Positions 1-8,787 of a stretch of DNA of 64,000 nucleotides are shown piece after piece. The translations under genes and the position numbers were made by a program. Within the stretch, counting starts at the first letter, position 1, and each line of letters starts with the position of its first letter. The notes beneath the pieces are model-generated. The model did no database searches and was not told where the DNA came from. It saw nothing but the letters and a program-made list of their open reading frames with translations. Origin of the DNA: Dongia_B sp964406155 (GTDB taxonomy: Bacteria; Pseudomonadota; Alphaproteobacteria; Dongiales; Dongiaceae); contig CAYOQR010000003.1 in assembly GCA_964406155.1 (NCBI GenBank), positions 113,514 to 177,513 of the forward strand, written 5' to 3'.

Positions 1-595
1 CATTCGGCGTCCAGGAGAGGCCAAGCTGGAAGCCGGCGAAATTCGGCGTGATATAGACGATCTTCTGGGCGCGATCGCCATTGGCGCTGCGGAAGCTGCC
101 GACACCGTTGCAGACGCCGGCCGACATGCCGGAAAAGGCGTTGTTGATGACCTGGTTCTGCGAGAAGGCGCCGAAATTCTCGGTGCCGCCGACCGGTGTC
201 ACGCAGAGCGCCTGCAAGGCGCCATCCTGCGCACCGATGCGTAAGTCACCGAAACCGCCCCGGAAATAGGCGAAAGCGTCATGGAACTGGTTGCCGGAAA
301 CCTGTTCGGCATAGAGCGTCACGCGCGCACCAACGGTGACGCCGTTATCGAGCGTCGTCTCGCCACTGAATTTCAGCCGGGCATCCTGGAACACACCGTC
401 GCTGTAGTGACCGTGACCCAGATCGGGATTCCGGTTGCTGTTGCTGACATGCTTGCTGTTGTCGTCGATATTGACCAGGACGGCGGTGTTCATATACCCG
501 CCAATCGAGAGTTTGATACCGTCGGCGGCCAAGGCCGGGCTGGCCACGAAGCCGGCAGCAAGGAGCGCGCTGCTCCCCAGTAAAACCTTTTTCAT
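1..595 (-). CDS. Gram-negative porin, N-terminal part (cut by window start)
   Basis: The reading frame runs off the left edge, so only the first 198 residues are visible. It begins MKKVLLGSSALLAAGF and has a typical Sec signal peptide ending near ALA-A at about residue 23. The mature part starts with a short beta-strand segment (KLSIGGYMNTAVLVN) and continues with alternating strands such as ARLKFSGETTLDNG and VTVGARVTLYAEQ, the pattern of general trimeric porins of alphaproteobacteria (Porin_4-like). It would form a diffusion channel in the outer membrane. The ATG at 593-595 is the only start giving a signal peptide. It is divergent from the LysR gene at 769. Substrate specificity cannot be told. 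Confidence 0.8.
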   Translation of the reverse strand, partial: MKKVLLGSSALLAAGFVASPALAADGIKLSIGGYMNTAVLVNIDDNSKHVSNSNRNPDLGHGHYSDGVFQDARLKFSGETTLDNGVTVGARVTLYAEQVSGNQFHDAFAYFRGGFGDLRIGAQDGALQALCVTPVGGTENFGAFSQNQVINNAFSGMSAGVCNGVGSFRSANGDRAQKIVYITPNFAGFQLGLSWTPN

Positions 596-729
596 AATGC
601 GATTCCCCAAAAATCCCGCGAGACCGGCGCCGATCGGCACCGCAGCCCTGATGGCTGGATGACAAAGCCGTGACAGGCTTCAGGCAGATTTCTTGCGTGT
701 CGTTGACTATATGTCTATGATCTAGTTTG

Positions 730-750
730 TCTAAATTGATACCTTTTAGA
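730..750. promoter_or_regulatory. Inverted repeat upstream of LysR gene, candidate operator
   Basis: TCTAAA at 730-735 and TTTAGA at 745-750 form an inverted repeat with a 9-nt spacer in an AT-rich stretch just before the ribosome binding site (AGAGG, 755-759) of the LysR gene. The geometry fits a site for autoregulation or for the divergent porin promoter, but this is inferred from symmetry alone. Confidence 0.3.
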
Positions 751-768
751 TATAAGAGGTATTCCGTC

Positions 769-1737
769 ATGCCTGAACTGCGTCATCTCCGGTACTTCCT
801 GGCAGTTGCGGAAGAGCTGAATTTCACCCGAGCGGCGGAACGGCTGCATATCGCCCAACCGCCCTTGAGCCGGCAGATCCGCGATCTGGAGATGGCGATC
901 GGCACGCCATTGATCGACCGCGGCAGCCAACCCCTGCGTCTCACCGAGGCCGGCATATACTTGCGCGAGGAGGCTCGGAACCTGGTGGCCGGGTTCGAGC
1001 GGATCCTGGACGGCGCCAACCGGATCGGCCGGCGCAATGCGGGCTGGATCGGCATCGGCTTCCTGGAATCCGCGATGTACGGTTACCTGCCGCGCATCCT
1101 CCGCGCCTTCCGCGCGTGCCATCCCGAGATCGACGTTCAGCTATCGGCGATGACACCGGATCAGCAGATCGCGGCCTTGCGTGACCGCCGCATTCATATC
1201 GGCTTTCTGCGCCCGCGTCTTGAGACGGAGGAGTTCGCGCAGGAAGTCGTGCATTTCGACACCCTGGGCATCGCCCTGCAAAGCGACCATCCCCTGGCAA
1301 CAGCGGAGACCGTGCCCTTCGCTCTTCTGGCAGCCGAGCCTTTCGTTGCCTACGGCACGCAGGCGCAGCCGAACTTCATGGATTATCTGCACCGCATCAG
1401 CCGCAATGCCGGGATCAAGCTGCGGATCGCCATGGAGGTGGATCAGCCGGAAACGGCCCTTGGCGCCGTGGCGGCCGGATTCGGCGTCAGCCTGCTGCCT
1501 TTGTCGCTCGCCGGCCAGGGGCGCGACGGCGTGGTGATCCGGCCGATCGGCGACCGGCCGCCGCCGCATCCTCTGCTGGCTTTGTATCGGCGCAACGAGT
1601 TGTCGCCCGCCTTCCACGATTTCCTCGAGACGGTCCGGCAAGCGGAGCCGAAACAGAACGATCCTGGGCAAGCTGATCCGGGGCAGATCGATCCCAAGCA
1701 CGCCGATCCGGACAAAGCGGCATCGGGGGCCCCTTGA
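769..1737 (+). CDS. LysR-family transcriptional regulator
   Basis: 322 residues. The N-terminal winged helix-turn-helix is plain (LRHLRYFLAVAEELNFTRAA, then LHIAQPPLSRQIRDLE at about residues 28-43). It is followed by a LysR-substrate effector domain to about residue 290, with the usual VAAGFGVSLLPLS segment. I chose the ATG at 769 over an in-frame upstream start at 727 because AGAGG lies 9 nt before it and the LysR homology begins at once. The last ~30 residues are odd: a four-fold DPxxx repeat encoded by exact 15-nt units (1660-1719), not part of the family. It is divergent from the porin gene, which may be a target. The inducer is unknown. Confidence 0.9.
   Translation: MPELRHLRYFLAVAEELNFTRAAERLHIAQPPLSRQIRDLEMAIGTPLIDRGSQPLRLTEAGIYLREEARNLVAGFERILDGANRIGRRNAGWIGIGFLESAMYGYLPRILRAFRACHPEIDVQLSAMTPDQQIAALRDRRIHIGFLRPRLETEEFAQEVVHFDTLGIALQSDHPLATAETVPFALLAAEPFVAYGTQAQPNFMDYLHRISRNAGIKLRIAMEVDQPETALGAVAAGFGVSLLPLSLAGQGRDGVVIRPIGDRPPPHPLLALYRRNELSPAFHDFLETVRQAEPKQNDPGQADPGQIDPKHADPDKAASGAP
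1660..1719 (+). repeat. Four 15-nt tandem units in the LysR 3' end
   Basis: Four consecutive 15-nt units start at 1660, 1675, 1690 and 1705. Each begins GATCC and encodes DPGQA, DPGQI, DPKHA and DPDKA, extending the LysR C terminus beyond its normal end. The units are imperfect, so the duplication is not recent. Confidence 0.85.
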
Positions 1738-1809
1738 ATTCGCTCATGCCACCCCCTTTTCTTTTGACGAAGCACGCTATCATGCCCGCAGCTTGCGAGG
1801 AGGACATCC

Positions 1810-3051
1810 ATGATACGATCGGAAAAGGTTGAATTCCCCGGCGCCCAAGGCGATCTGCTGGCGGGACGGTTGGAGAGTCCCATGGGCCGACCCCGCGCCG
1901 TCGGCCTCTTCGCCCATTGCTTCACCTGTTCCAAGGATGTCTTCGCGGCACAGCGCATCAGCACCGCTCTGGCGGAACAGGGTATCGCCGTCCTGCGCTT
2001 CGACTTCACCGGCCTCGGCAACAGCCAGGGCGATTTCGCCAATACCACCTTCTCCTCGAATGTCGAGGATCTGGTGGCGGCGGCCGATTTCCTGCGCACC
2101 CGCTACCAGGCACCGAAACTGCTGATCGGCCATAGCCTGGGCGGGGCGGCCGTGCCGATGGCGGCGATCCGCATCCCCGAATGCATCGCAGTCGCGACGA
2201 TCAACGCACCCTATGACCCGGCCCATGTGCAGCGCCTCTTCGCCGATGCCGTGCCGGAAATCGACGCCGCAGGTACCGCGACAGTGACGCTGGCGGGACG
2301 CAGCTTCACCATTCGTCGGCAATTCCTGCAGGATTTACTGAGCCACAAACCCGGCGAGGCACTGAGGGATCTGAAGCGGGCATTGCTGATCTTTCATGGT
2401 ACGACGGACCAGACCGTCGGCATCGAGAATGCACGGCTGATCTATGAGGCGGCCCGCCATCCGAAAAATTTCATCGCCTTGGACGGTGCCGATCACTTCC
2501 TCTCGAAGCGGGAGGATGCAGCCTATATCGCGAACATCCTCGCAACCTGGGCACAGCGTTACATCGGCGCGCATGAAAGCCGCGCTGCGCCCCCGGTCGC
2601 CGCGCCCGGGACGGTGGTCGTGACCGGTGCGGGCGACGGCAAATTCCCGCAGCTCATCTCCGCGCACGGTCATCTGCTGCGGGCCGACGAACCGGTCGAG
2701 GTCGGCGGCACGGATACCGGTCCGGGCCCCTATGACCTTTTGCTCTCGAGCCTCGGCGCCTGCACCGCGATGACGGTGCGGATGTATGCCGAGCGCAAAG
2801 CCTGGCCGCTGGAGAACGTGCAGGTCACCTTGCGCCACAGCAAGGTCCATGCCGAGGACTGCGCCGAATGCGACCAGGCCGACCGGAAGATCGACCTGGT
2901 CGAGCGCCGGATCCGGTTCGACGGGCCGCTGGACGAGACCCAGCGGCAGCGATTGCGGGAAATCGCCGACAAATGCCCGGTGCATCGTACCCTGACCTCC
3001 GAGATACGGATCGACACGGCGGTCGATCCGGCGGTCGATCCTGCGGTCTGA
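1810..3051 (+). CDS. Bifunctional alpha/beta hydrolase - OsmC family protein
   Basis: 413 residues in two domains. The first ~255 residues are an alpha/beta hydrolase with nucleophile elbow GHSLGG (Ser109) and a late catalytic His in the GADHFLS segment. Residues ~270-400 are an OsmC/Ohr-type domain with the two redox cysteines Cys318 (SLGACTAMT) and Cys389 (DKCPVHRTL), typical of thiol peroxidases acting on organic hydroperoxides. This fused architecture is a known family. The joint role is not settled; hydrolysing an ester to release a peroxidised acyl group is an inference. GAGGAGG precedes the ATG. The C terminus ends in a duplicated AVDP repeat (3019-3048). The flavodoxin-fold gene follows after 7 nt, so the two are probably co-transcribed. 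Confidence 0.88.
   Translation: MIRSEKVEFPGAQGDLLAGRLESPMGRPRAVGLFAHCFTCSKDVFAAQRISTALAEQGIAVLRFDFTGLGNSQGDFANTTFSSNVEDLVAAADFLRTRYQAPKLLIGHSLGGAAVPMAAIRIPECIAVATINAPYDPAHVQRLFADAVPEIDAAGTATVTLAGRSFTIRRQFLQDLLSHKPGEALRDLKRALLIFHGTTDQTVGIENARLIYEAARHPKNFIALDGADHFLSKREDAAYIANILATWAQRYIGAHESRAAPPVAAPGTVVVTGAGDGKFPQLISAHGHLLRADEPVEVGGTDTGPGPYDLLLSSLGACTAMTVRMYAERKAWPLENVQVTLRHSKVHAEDCAECDQADRKIDLVERRIRFDGPLDETQRQRLREIADKCPVHRTLTSEIRIDTAVDPAVDPAV
3019..3048 (+). repeat. 12-nt tandem repeat at hydrolase/OsmC 3' end
   Basis: GCGGTCGATCCG at 3019-3030 is repeated with one change at 3031-3042 and half-repeated at 3043-3048, encoding AVDPAVDPAV as the last residues of the fusion protein. Confidence 0.8.
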
Positions 3052-3058
3052 GACGGCA

Positions 3059-3526
3059 ATGACATCGAAACATCTGCTGATCGTCGCGCATATTCCGTCG
3101 GACAATACCCGGCGCCTGCGCGATGCCGTGGTTGCCGGCGCGACGGCGCCGGAGATCGCCAATGTCGAGTTGCGTGTCCTGACACCCTTCGAAGCCCATC
3201 CGCCGGATGTCAAATGGGCCGATGCCATCATTCTCGGGACCACGGAGAATCTCGGCTATATGAGCGGGGCACTGAAGGACTTCTTCGACCGCATCTATTA
3301 TCCCTGCCTGGAGGAAACCCAGGGCAGGCCTTATGCGCTCTATATCCGTGCCGGCCATGACGGCACCGGCACGCGGCGCGGCGTCGAGACCATCACCACC
3401 GGCCTGCGCTGGCGTGCCGTCCAGCCGCCGGTCCTTTGCCGCGGTTCGTGGCAGGAAGCCTTCATCGGCCAATGCGAAGAGCTCGGCATGCTGATGGCCG
3501 CCGGGCTGGAGGCCGGCGTCATCTGA
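3059..3526 (+). CDS. Flavodoxin-fold protein, NAD(P)H-dependent oxidoreductase-like
   Basis: 155 residues. The first strand ends in a phosphate-loop-like segment (LLIVAHIPSDNTRRL). The motif GTTENLGYMSGALKDFFDR at about residues 60-78 is typical of flavodoxin/NADPH-dependent FMN reductase proteins, where it contacts the FMN phosphate and isoalloxazine. This suggests a small cytosolic FMN-binding reductase. It lies 7 nt after the alpha/beta hydrolase-OsmC gene, so a shared role in oxidative stress or quinone handling is plausible but inferred. No membrane segments. The exact electron partner is unknown. Confidence 0.75.
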   Translation: MTSKHLLIVAHIPSDNTRRLRDAVVAGATAPEIANVELRVLTPFEAHPPDVKWADAIILGTTENLGYMSGALKDFFDRIYYPCLEETQGRPYALYIRAGHDGTGTRRGVETITTGLRWRAVQPPVLCRGSWQEAFIGQCEELGMLMAAGLEAGVI

Positions 3527-3545
3527 CGCCCTCACATCCCCAGCC

Positions 3546-3591
3546 TTCGCTTCACGCCCCTTCGCCTCACATCCCCTCGCCTCACATCTCC
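3546..3591 (+). repeat. 15-16-nt imperfect tandem repeats, intergenic
   Basis: Three near-copies of TTCGCCTCACATCCCC lie end to end at 3546-3560, 3561-3576 and 3577-3591. A partial fourth (CCTCACATCCCC) overlaps the region just after the stop codon of the flavodoxin-fold gene. Confidence 0.7.
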
Positions 3592-3670
3592 GTGTCAGGC
3601 CCAATCATCCTAGTCGTTTCCGCTCGGCTTGGTAGAATGAGCCGATCTGACCGGGGAGATGAGGTGAGGC

Positions 3671-4642
3671 ATGCTCTGGCGCGGTGGGCGGCGTAGTGAC
3701 AATGTCGAGGATCAACGTGGCCTCGGCGGGGGTGGCCCCGGCGGTGATGGATTGGGCAGCGGGGGTTTCGGCGGCGGAGGTTTCGGCGGCGGCCGACGGG
3801 TCGGGGTCGGTGGCGGCCTGGGGCTCATCGTCATTGTCGTCGTCGCCTTGCTCTTCGGCGTCGATCCTTCGACCCTGCTCTCAGAGATCGCCGGCACGCC
3901 CGGCCCCGGCTATCAGAGCGACCAGGGCTATCAACAGAATACCGGCACAAATACGGGCCTGGGCACGGGTACCGGCAATGGCGCCGCGACGGGCAAGCCG
4001 GACGAGATGAAGGATTTCGTCTCGGTCGTGCTGGCCGATACGGAGGATACCTGGACGGATATCTTCCATCAGATCGGCCGCAGCTATGTCCCGCCGCATC
4101 TCGTATTGTTCTCCGGCAGTGTGCGATCCGCCTGCGGCTATGCCCAGGCGGCGATGGGACCCTTCTATTGCCCGGGCGATTCTAAGGTCTATATCGATCT
4201 CTCTTTCTATGATGAGCTGCGGAACCGCTTTCACGCGCCAGGCGATTTCGCCGAGGCCTATGTCATCGCCCATGAAGTCGGCCACCACATCCAGCATCTG
4301 CTCGGCATCACCGACAAGGCGGACCAGTTGCGCGCGCGGATGAGTGATACCGATGCCAATGCCCTTTCCGTCCGCATCGAATTGCAGGCGGATTGCTTGG
4401 CCGGCATCTGGGCCAATCATGCGGAGAAGGACCGGCGCAACATCACCATTGAGCCGGGCGATGTCGAGGAAGCCCTGACCGCCGCCGCCGCCATCGGCGA
4501 CGACCGTCTGCAGCAACAGGCACAGGGTTATGTGGTACCGGACAGTTTCACCCACGGCAGCTCGGCCCAACGGGTGAAGTGGTTCAAGACCGGGCTTAAT
4601 GCCGGAGACCTCAATGCCTGCGACACCAGCGGCAAGCTCTGA
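3671..4642 (+). CDS. Neutral zinc metallopeptidase, YpfJ family, membrane-anchored
   Basis: 323 residues. The N terminus has a glycine-rich stretch (about residues 18-50) and one transmembrane helix (about 50-63, LGLIVIVVVALLFGV). It is followed by a Gly/Thr/Gln-rich linker and the predicted zinc peptidase domain. The active site HEVGHH lies at residues 201-206 (zinc ligands His201 and His205, catalytic Glu202). Downstream ELQADCLAG supplies the likely third ligand region. The family (DUF2342/YpfJ-like, neutral zinc metallopeptidase) is common but its substrate is unknown. It probably faces the periplasm. The start at 3671 puts the charged residues directly before the Gly-rich helix, as is usual. 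It stands alone, convergent with the MttB-like gene. Confidence 0.88.
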   Translation: MLWRGGRRSDNVEDQRGLGGGGPGGDGLGSGGFGGGGFGGGRRVGVGGGLGLIVIVVVALLFGVDPSTLLSEIAGTPGPGYQSDQGYQQNTGTNTGLGTGTGNGAATGKPDEMKDFVSVVLADTEDTWTDIFHQIGRSYVPPHLVLFSGSVRSACGYAQAAMGPFYCPGDSKVYIDLSFYDELRNRFHAPGDFAEAYVIAHEVGHHIQHLLGITDKADQLRARMSDTDANALSVRIELQADCLAGIWANHAEKDRRNITIEPGDVEEALTAAAAIGDDRLQQQAQGYVVPDSFTHGSSAQRVKWFKTGLNAGDLNACDTSGKL

Positions 4643-4667
4643 CGGACAGGCCGCCGGAGACGCCGCC

Positions 4668-6209
4668 TCAAAGATCGGCTGAGCGCAATTCCTCCCGGCG
4701 GCGGGCGACGAAATCCGCCAAGGCTTCCGCGATGGCCGGGTCCAGCGGCGGTTGCTCATATTGTGCCAGGGCCTGCTGCCAGATCCGGGTCGCCCGCTCC
4801 GTCGCATTCTGGGCGCCGGCGATTTCCCAGGCTTCGTAATTCTGCCAGTTCGACAACAGCGGCTGATAGAAAGCCGTCTCGTATCGCGCCAGGGTATGCG
4901 GCGAGCCGAAGAAATGCCCGCCCGTCGGCACGGCGGCGATCGCCTCGAGGGCGATCTCATCGGCATCGACGCGGATTGGCTGGATGGTCTGCGCCATCAT
5001 CTGCAGCATCTCGACATCCAGCACGATCTTTTCGAAGGAAGCCGTCAGCCCGCCCTCCATCCAGCCGGCGCCGTGATAAACCAGATTGGCGTGGCCCATC
5101 ACCGAGGACCAGATCGACATCTGCGATTCATAGGCGGCCTGGGCATCGACGACATTGCTGGCGCTGGAATTGCTGGCCCGGTAGGGCAGATGATAAAGCC
5201 GCGCCAATTGCCCGGCAGCCAGAGTGGCGCGGGCATTCTCCGGCGTGCCGAAAGCCGGCGCACCGCTGCGCATATCGACATTGGAGGTGAAAGCGCCATA
5301 GACCACGGGTGCCCCCGGCCGCACCAATTGCGTGAGCACGATGCCGGACAGCGCTTCGGCATTCTGCTGCGTCAGCGCGGCGGCCAGAGTCACCGGCGTC
5401 ATCGCGCCCATCAGGGTGAAAGGCGTCACCACCACGGCCTGGCCGAATTCCGACATCGCCATCAGCCCATCGCTCATTGCTTCGTCGAAGCGGCGCGGCG
5501 AATTGACGGAGATGATCGTCAGCACCGAGGGATCGCCGATCATCTCCTCCCGTGTCTTGCCGCGCGACAGCGCCATGATATCGATGCCATCCAGCGCCCG
5601 CTGCCGGCCGATCGCCGAACAATGATAGACCCGGTCGGCATAGGTGACATTGGCGAGATAGCAGTCGAGATGCCGTGTCGTCGCCGGCAGTTCGATAGGC
5701 GCCGTCGGCTGATTGCCGAGGAAATGGATGATGTCGAAACTCTGCGCCAGCTTGATCAGCGAGATGTAATCGGCGTAGTTCCCTGAGCGACGGCCGTTGA
5801 TGCAGTCATGGACATTAGGCGGACCGGCCACCAGGCCGAAGGCGACATGATCGCCGCCAATCGATAGCCGGCGTGCCGGGTTGCGCGGGGTCAGGGTGAA
5901 ATGCGACGGCGCACTGCGCAAGGCCTGCTCGACCAGGCCGCGCGGAATCCGCACCAGGCCGCTGGCCTCGTCCACCTCGGCGCCGGCCTGTCGGAACGCG
6001 GCGCAGGCCGCCAGTCCCATGAACTCGATGCCGATCTGCTCCAGCAGCCGCAGCGAGGCCTCATGGATCGCCTCGAGCTGATCGCGGCTGAGCGGCTCGA
6101 TGGGCGCGAAACTGTTGCGTAAAGACCCGGCCGGCACGCTTTGCCGCAGATGGCCTGCCCCACCGTCCCGCTCCCGTCGATGCCGTCGGTTCGCTCGTTC
6201 GCCGCCCAT
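4668..6209 (-). CDS. Trimethylamine methyltransferase (MttB) family protein, no pyrrolysine
   Basis: 513 residues matching the MttB family throughout (RDQLEAIHEASLRLLEQIG near the start; VYGAFTSNVDMRSGAPAFGT and the C-terminal HFFGSPHTL). MttB proper carries an in-frame amber codon for pyrrolysine. This frame has none, placing it with the large non-Pyl branch, whose known members (for example MtgB) demethylate glycine betaine or other quaternary amines and pass the methyl group to a corrinoid protein. No corrinoid protein or RamA-like activator is visible nearby. A divergent GlxA-type regulator at 6361, a family that often senses quaternary amines, supports a role in their breakdown. The true start may be somewhat downstream, since the first ~30 residues look unlike the family. 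Confidence 0.85.
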   Translation of the reverse strand: MGGERANRRHRRERDGGAGHLRQSVPAGSLRNSFAPIEPLSRDQLEAIHEASLRLLEQIGIEFMGLAACAAFRQAGAEVDEASGLVRIPRGLVEQALRSAPSHFTLTPRNPARRLSIGGDHVAFGLVAGPPNVHDCINGRRSGNYADYISLIKLAQSFDIIHFLGNQPTAPIELPATTRHLDCYLANVTYADRVYHCSAIGRQRALDGIDIMALSRGKTREEMIGDPSVLTIISVNSPRRFDEAMSDGLMAMSEFGQAVVVTPFTLMGAMTPVTLAAALTQQNAEALSGIVLTQLVRPGAPVVYGAFTSNVDMRSGAPAFGTPENARATLAAGQLARLYHLPYRASNSSASNVVDAQAAYESQMSIWSSVMGHANLVYHGAGWMEGGLTASFEKIVLDVEMLQMMAQTIQPIRVDADEIALEAIAAVPTGGHFFGSPHTLARYETAFYQPLLSNWQNYEAWEIAGAQNATERATRIWQQALAQYEQPPLDPAIAEALADFVARRREELRSADL

Positions 6210-6360
6210 CGCGCTCCCGATCTCATGTTCTATCGGCGTCGGCCCTGCACCGGACGCCTCTTTCCCTCAGGCTGGCACCGGGCCAGGAAAATCCTCTGTT
6301 CTGTTTTCGACATTTGATAGTATTTTCAGAATAGGGAGATTTGGTACTGGCGGACAGGAA

Positions 6361-7374
6361 ATGACAGAAGGATTGCGGGCCGGATCAGGTACAGGCGAGG
6401 CGCCCTTCCGGATCGGCGTGATCCTGCTGCCCGGCTTTTCGCTGATGGCCTTCGCCGCCACGGTCGAGCCGCTGCGCAGCGCCAATCTGATGCGCGGCGA
6501 GACCTTGTATCGCTGGACCCATCTGTCGCCGGGCGGCGGCCTGGTCGCCTCGAGCGGCGGGCTGGAGGTCCGCACCACCGATCTGCCATCCGGCGGGCGG
6601 ATGGAGTATGACCTCATCATCCTCTGCGGCGGGCTCGGCTGCGAAAGCTATCGCAACGGCCGGCTGACCGCCTTCCTGCGTCAGGCGACACGGCATGGCC
6701 TGATCGTCGGCAGCGTCAGCACCGCCAGTTTCATTCTGGCGCGCTCGGGGCTGCTGGACGGCCGCCGCTGCACCCTGCATTGGGACTATCTGCCGGCCTT
6801 CAAGGAAAGCTTCCCCGAGATCGCCGTCAGCAGCGAGCTCTTCGTCATCGATCGCGGCATCTATACCTGCGCCGGCGGCACCGCCGCCCTGGATATGATG
6901 CTGCAGCTCATCCGGGAGCATCACGGCGAGGCCCTGGCCAAGCTGATTTCCGATCAGTTCATTCACGGCACGTTGCGTCAGGCACGGGAAGCCCAGCGCA
7001 TGGAGCTTGGCAACCGGTTGGGTCTCTCGCATCCGGTTGCCGTCAAGGCAGTCGCCTTGATGGAGCGCAGCATCGCCGCTCCCCTCCCACTCGGCAGGAT
7101 CGCCGAGCAGCTTGAGATCTCGACCCGCCAGCTCGAGAGATTATTCCGCCAGAGTTTCGGCCATACCCCCGCCAAACATTACCTGCATCTTCGGCTCGAC
7201 AAGGCGCGAAAACTGCTGCGGCTGACCACCTTCTCGGTGCTGGACGTTGCCCTTGCTTGCGGCTTCGTCTCAGCCTCGCATTTCGCCAAAACCTACCGGC
7301 TTCATTTCGGCATCGTGCCGACAGCGGATCGACAGATCGAGCGCTCGGCCACTGTCAGCAGCGGAACAGATTAA
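6361..7374 (+). CDS. GlxA-family transcriptional regulator (DJ-1/PfpI-like + AraC HTH)
   Basis: 337 residues. The N-terminal ~190 residues are a DJ-1/PfpI-like domain (IGVILLPGFSLMAFAATVEP; GSVSTASFILARSGLLDG; CAGGTAALDMMLQLI) that binds an effector rather than acting as an amidase. The C-terminal ~100 residues are an AraC-type double helix-turn-helix (LEISTRQLERLFRQSFG; ending VASHFAKTYRLHFG-like). The ATG at 6361 is chosen over a longer frame from 6100 because GGACAGGAA lies directly before it and the domain starts soon after. Known relatives (GbdR, SouR, CdhR) sense glycine betaine, sarcosine or carnitine. Divergence from the MttB-family gene suggests it controls that gene. Confidence 0.88.
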   Translation: MTEGLRAGSGTGEAPFRIGVILLPGFSLMAFAATVEPLRSANLMRGETLYRWTHLSPGGGLVASSGGLEVRTTDLPSGGRMEYDLIILCGGLGCESYRNGRLTAFLRQATRHGLIVGSVSTASFILARSGLLDGRRCTLHWDYLPAFKESFPEIAVSSELFVIDRGIYTCAGGTAALDMMLQLIREHHGEALAKLISDQFIHGTLRQAREAQRMELGNRLGLSHPVAVKAVALMERSIAAPLPLGRIAEQLEISTRQLERLFRQSFGHTPAKHYLHLRLDKARKLLRLTTFSVLDVALACGFVSASHFAKTYRLHFGIVPTADRQIERSATVSSGTD

Positions 7375-7496
7375 GCAGCCGGCCTTCACCGGCGGCACGC
7401 TCACGAATCCTTGATGAGCCGTTGACCTTGGCCAGGAACTCAAGCACCGCCTTCCCCGTTATGCTTGTCTCGAAAGTGTCAAAGCGGGGGGATGCG

Positions 7497-7571
7497 ATGC
7501 AATACATCCTGCTCTGGCTGATCGGCCTTCCGATCCCAATTCTGCTGCTGCTCTGGTTCTATTTCCGCTGA
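7497..7571 (+). CDS. Predicted 24-residue hydrophobic small protein
   Basis: ATG at 7497 follows a run of six G (7486-7491) that could act as a ribosome binding site. The 24-residue product is a single transmembrane helix (ILLWLIGLPIPILLLLWFYF) with a central PIP turn and a terminal Arg. Such tiny membrane proteins occur in many alphaproteobacteria, but this one is predicted only from composition and the ribosome binding site. Confidence 0.4.
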   Translation: MQYILLWLIGLPIPILLLLWFYFR

Positions 7572-7613
7572 GCCCGGCCGACGACCGTCGTCAGTCGCCT
7601 ATTCCGCAGATTG

Positions 7614-7655
7614 CTTACGTCGCGGCCCTTACTTCGCGACCCTTACTTCGTGACT
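7614..7655. repeat. Three 14-nt tandem units over the DMT gene stop codon
   Basis: CTTACGTCGCGGCC (7614-7627), CTTACTTCGCGACC (7628-7641) and CTTACTTCGTGACT (7642-7655) are head-to-tail copies. The last one contains the stop codon of the DMT transporter at 7643-7645. Confidence 0.85.
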
Positions 7656-8551
7656 TGGGCGATCCCCCGCAACGCCGCCCGCTGGCGCCATCTCTCGATA
7701 TAGAGATTGCCGATACCGCTGGCGGCGATCAGGCCGGCGCCGAGGAAGATGCCGTGATCCGGCACTTCGCCCCAGATCAGATAGCCGAGCAGGAAGGCCC
7801 AGAGCAGCGAGGAATATTCCATCGGCGCGATGGCCGAGGCCGGCGCCATGCGGAAGCTCTTGAACAGCAGGTATTGGGCGACACCGCCCAACAACCCGAC
7901 CCCACCGAGGATCAGCCATTGCCCGGCCGTGGGTTCGTGCCACCAGAGGATGGTGGGAATGAGGCAGCCCAGGGCGAAGATGCCGTTCGACATGAACATC
8001 TGCATCAGCACGTTTTCCGTCAGCCCGGCCTTGCGCAGCAGAATGTTCGATATTCCCCACATCACCGCCGCACCCAAGGTGAGCCAGACCGGCAGCGAGA
8101 AACCGAGGCTGCCGGGTTCGCAGGCGATGACGACGCCGATGAAGCCCAGGATCACCGCGCCCCAACGGGAACCGCTGACCTGCTCCTTCAGCATGAAGAT
8201 GGAAAGCACGGTGATGATGATCGGCGCCGCGTAATAGATCGTCACCAACTGCCCGTAGAGCAGGGTCTTCGAGGCAGTGTAATAGCAGAGCCAGGCGCCG
8301 AGGATCAGGACGCCGCGGGCAATCAGGCTCTTCTTGCTGGGTGCGCGAAGGCTTTCGAGAATGACACCGGGTCCGCGGAAGGCGAGGCAACCGATCAGGA
8401 TGACGATGCTGCGCGCGATCAACACCTGCCAGATCGGGATATCGGCCTTCACCAGCAACCGCACCAGGACATCCTGCAGGGTAAAGATCAGATAGGCCGA
8501 GGCGGCGATCAGCAGCCCGCGGGTAATGGTCGGATGTTGTGCGGCATTCAT
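7643..8551 (-). CDS. DMT superfamily (EamA) transporter
   Basis: 302 residues, with ten predicted transmembrane helices in two EamA repeats (first ~residues 10-145, second ~155-290). Typical segments are LIFTLQDVLVRLLVK in helix 1 and YYAAPIIITVLSIFMLKEQ at the end of the first repeat. The second repeat ends EYSSLLWAFLLGYLIWGEV. It would export or import a small metabolite in the inner membrane; the substrate cannot be read from sequence. It is divergent from the SDR gene at 8788 across a 236-nt gap in which I see no clear element. The stop codon lies inside a tandem repeat. Confidence 0.88.
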   Translation of the reverse strand: MNAAQHPTITRGLLIAASAYLIFTLQDVLVRLLVKADIPIWQVLIARSIVILIGCLAFRGPGVILESLRAPSKKSLIARGVLILGAWLCYYTASKTLLYGQLVTIYYAAPIIITVLSIFMLKEQVSGSRWGAVILGFIGVVIACEPGSLGFSLPVWLTLGAAVMWGISNILLRKAGLTENVLMQMFMSNGIFALGCLIPTILWWHEPTAGQWLILGGVGLLGGVAQYLLFKSFRMAPASAIAPMEYSSLLWAFLLGYLIWGEVPDHGIFLGAGLIAASGIGNLYIERWRQRAALRGIAQVTK

Positions 8552-8787
8552 CGGTGCGGGGCTCCCCAGACGGTGGGAGTCTGGAGAGGATCACCGGCAA
8601 AGTCCATCGCGCTTAGACCGCCTTTCCTGCATAAGGGGCCTGCAAGGGCGCCATGACAGACGACGACCGCAGGCGCCGATGCGGTTTGAAGATGCGACCG
8701 GATTTGCGCTACCAATAGCGGCATTGGGTGCGGTCGCCTGCTGATGGCATCGCATCCGGCCCGACCGGTGAAGAAAGGAATTGGAAG

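Noticed and set aside
4668..6209. Pyrrolysine-containing MttB
   Set aside because: The frame is open throughout with no in-frame amber codon.
7629..8600. 323-codon frame overlapping the DMT transporter
   Set aside because: Arg/Pro-rich shadow of the EamA frame, with no membrane pattern.
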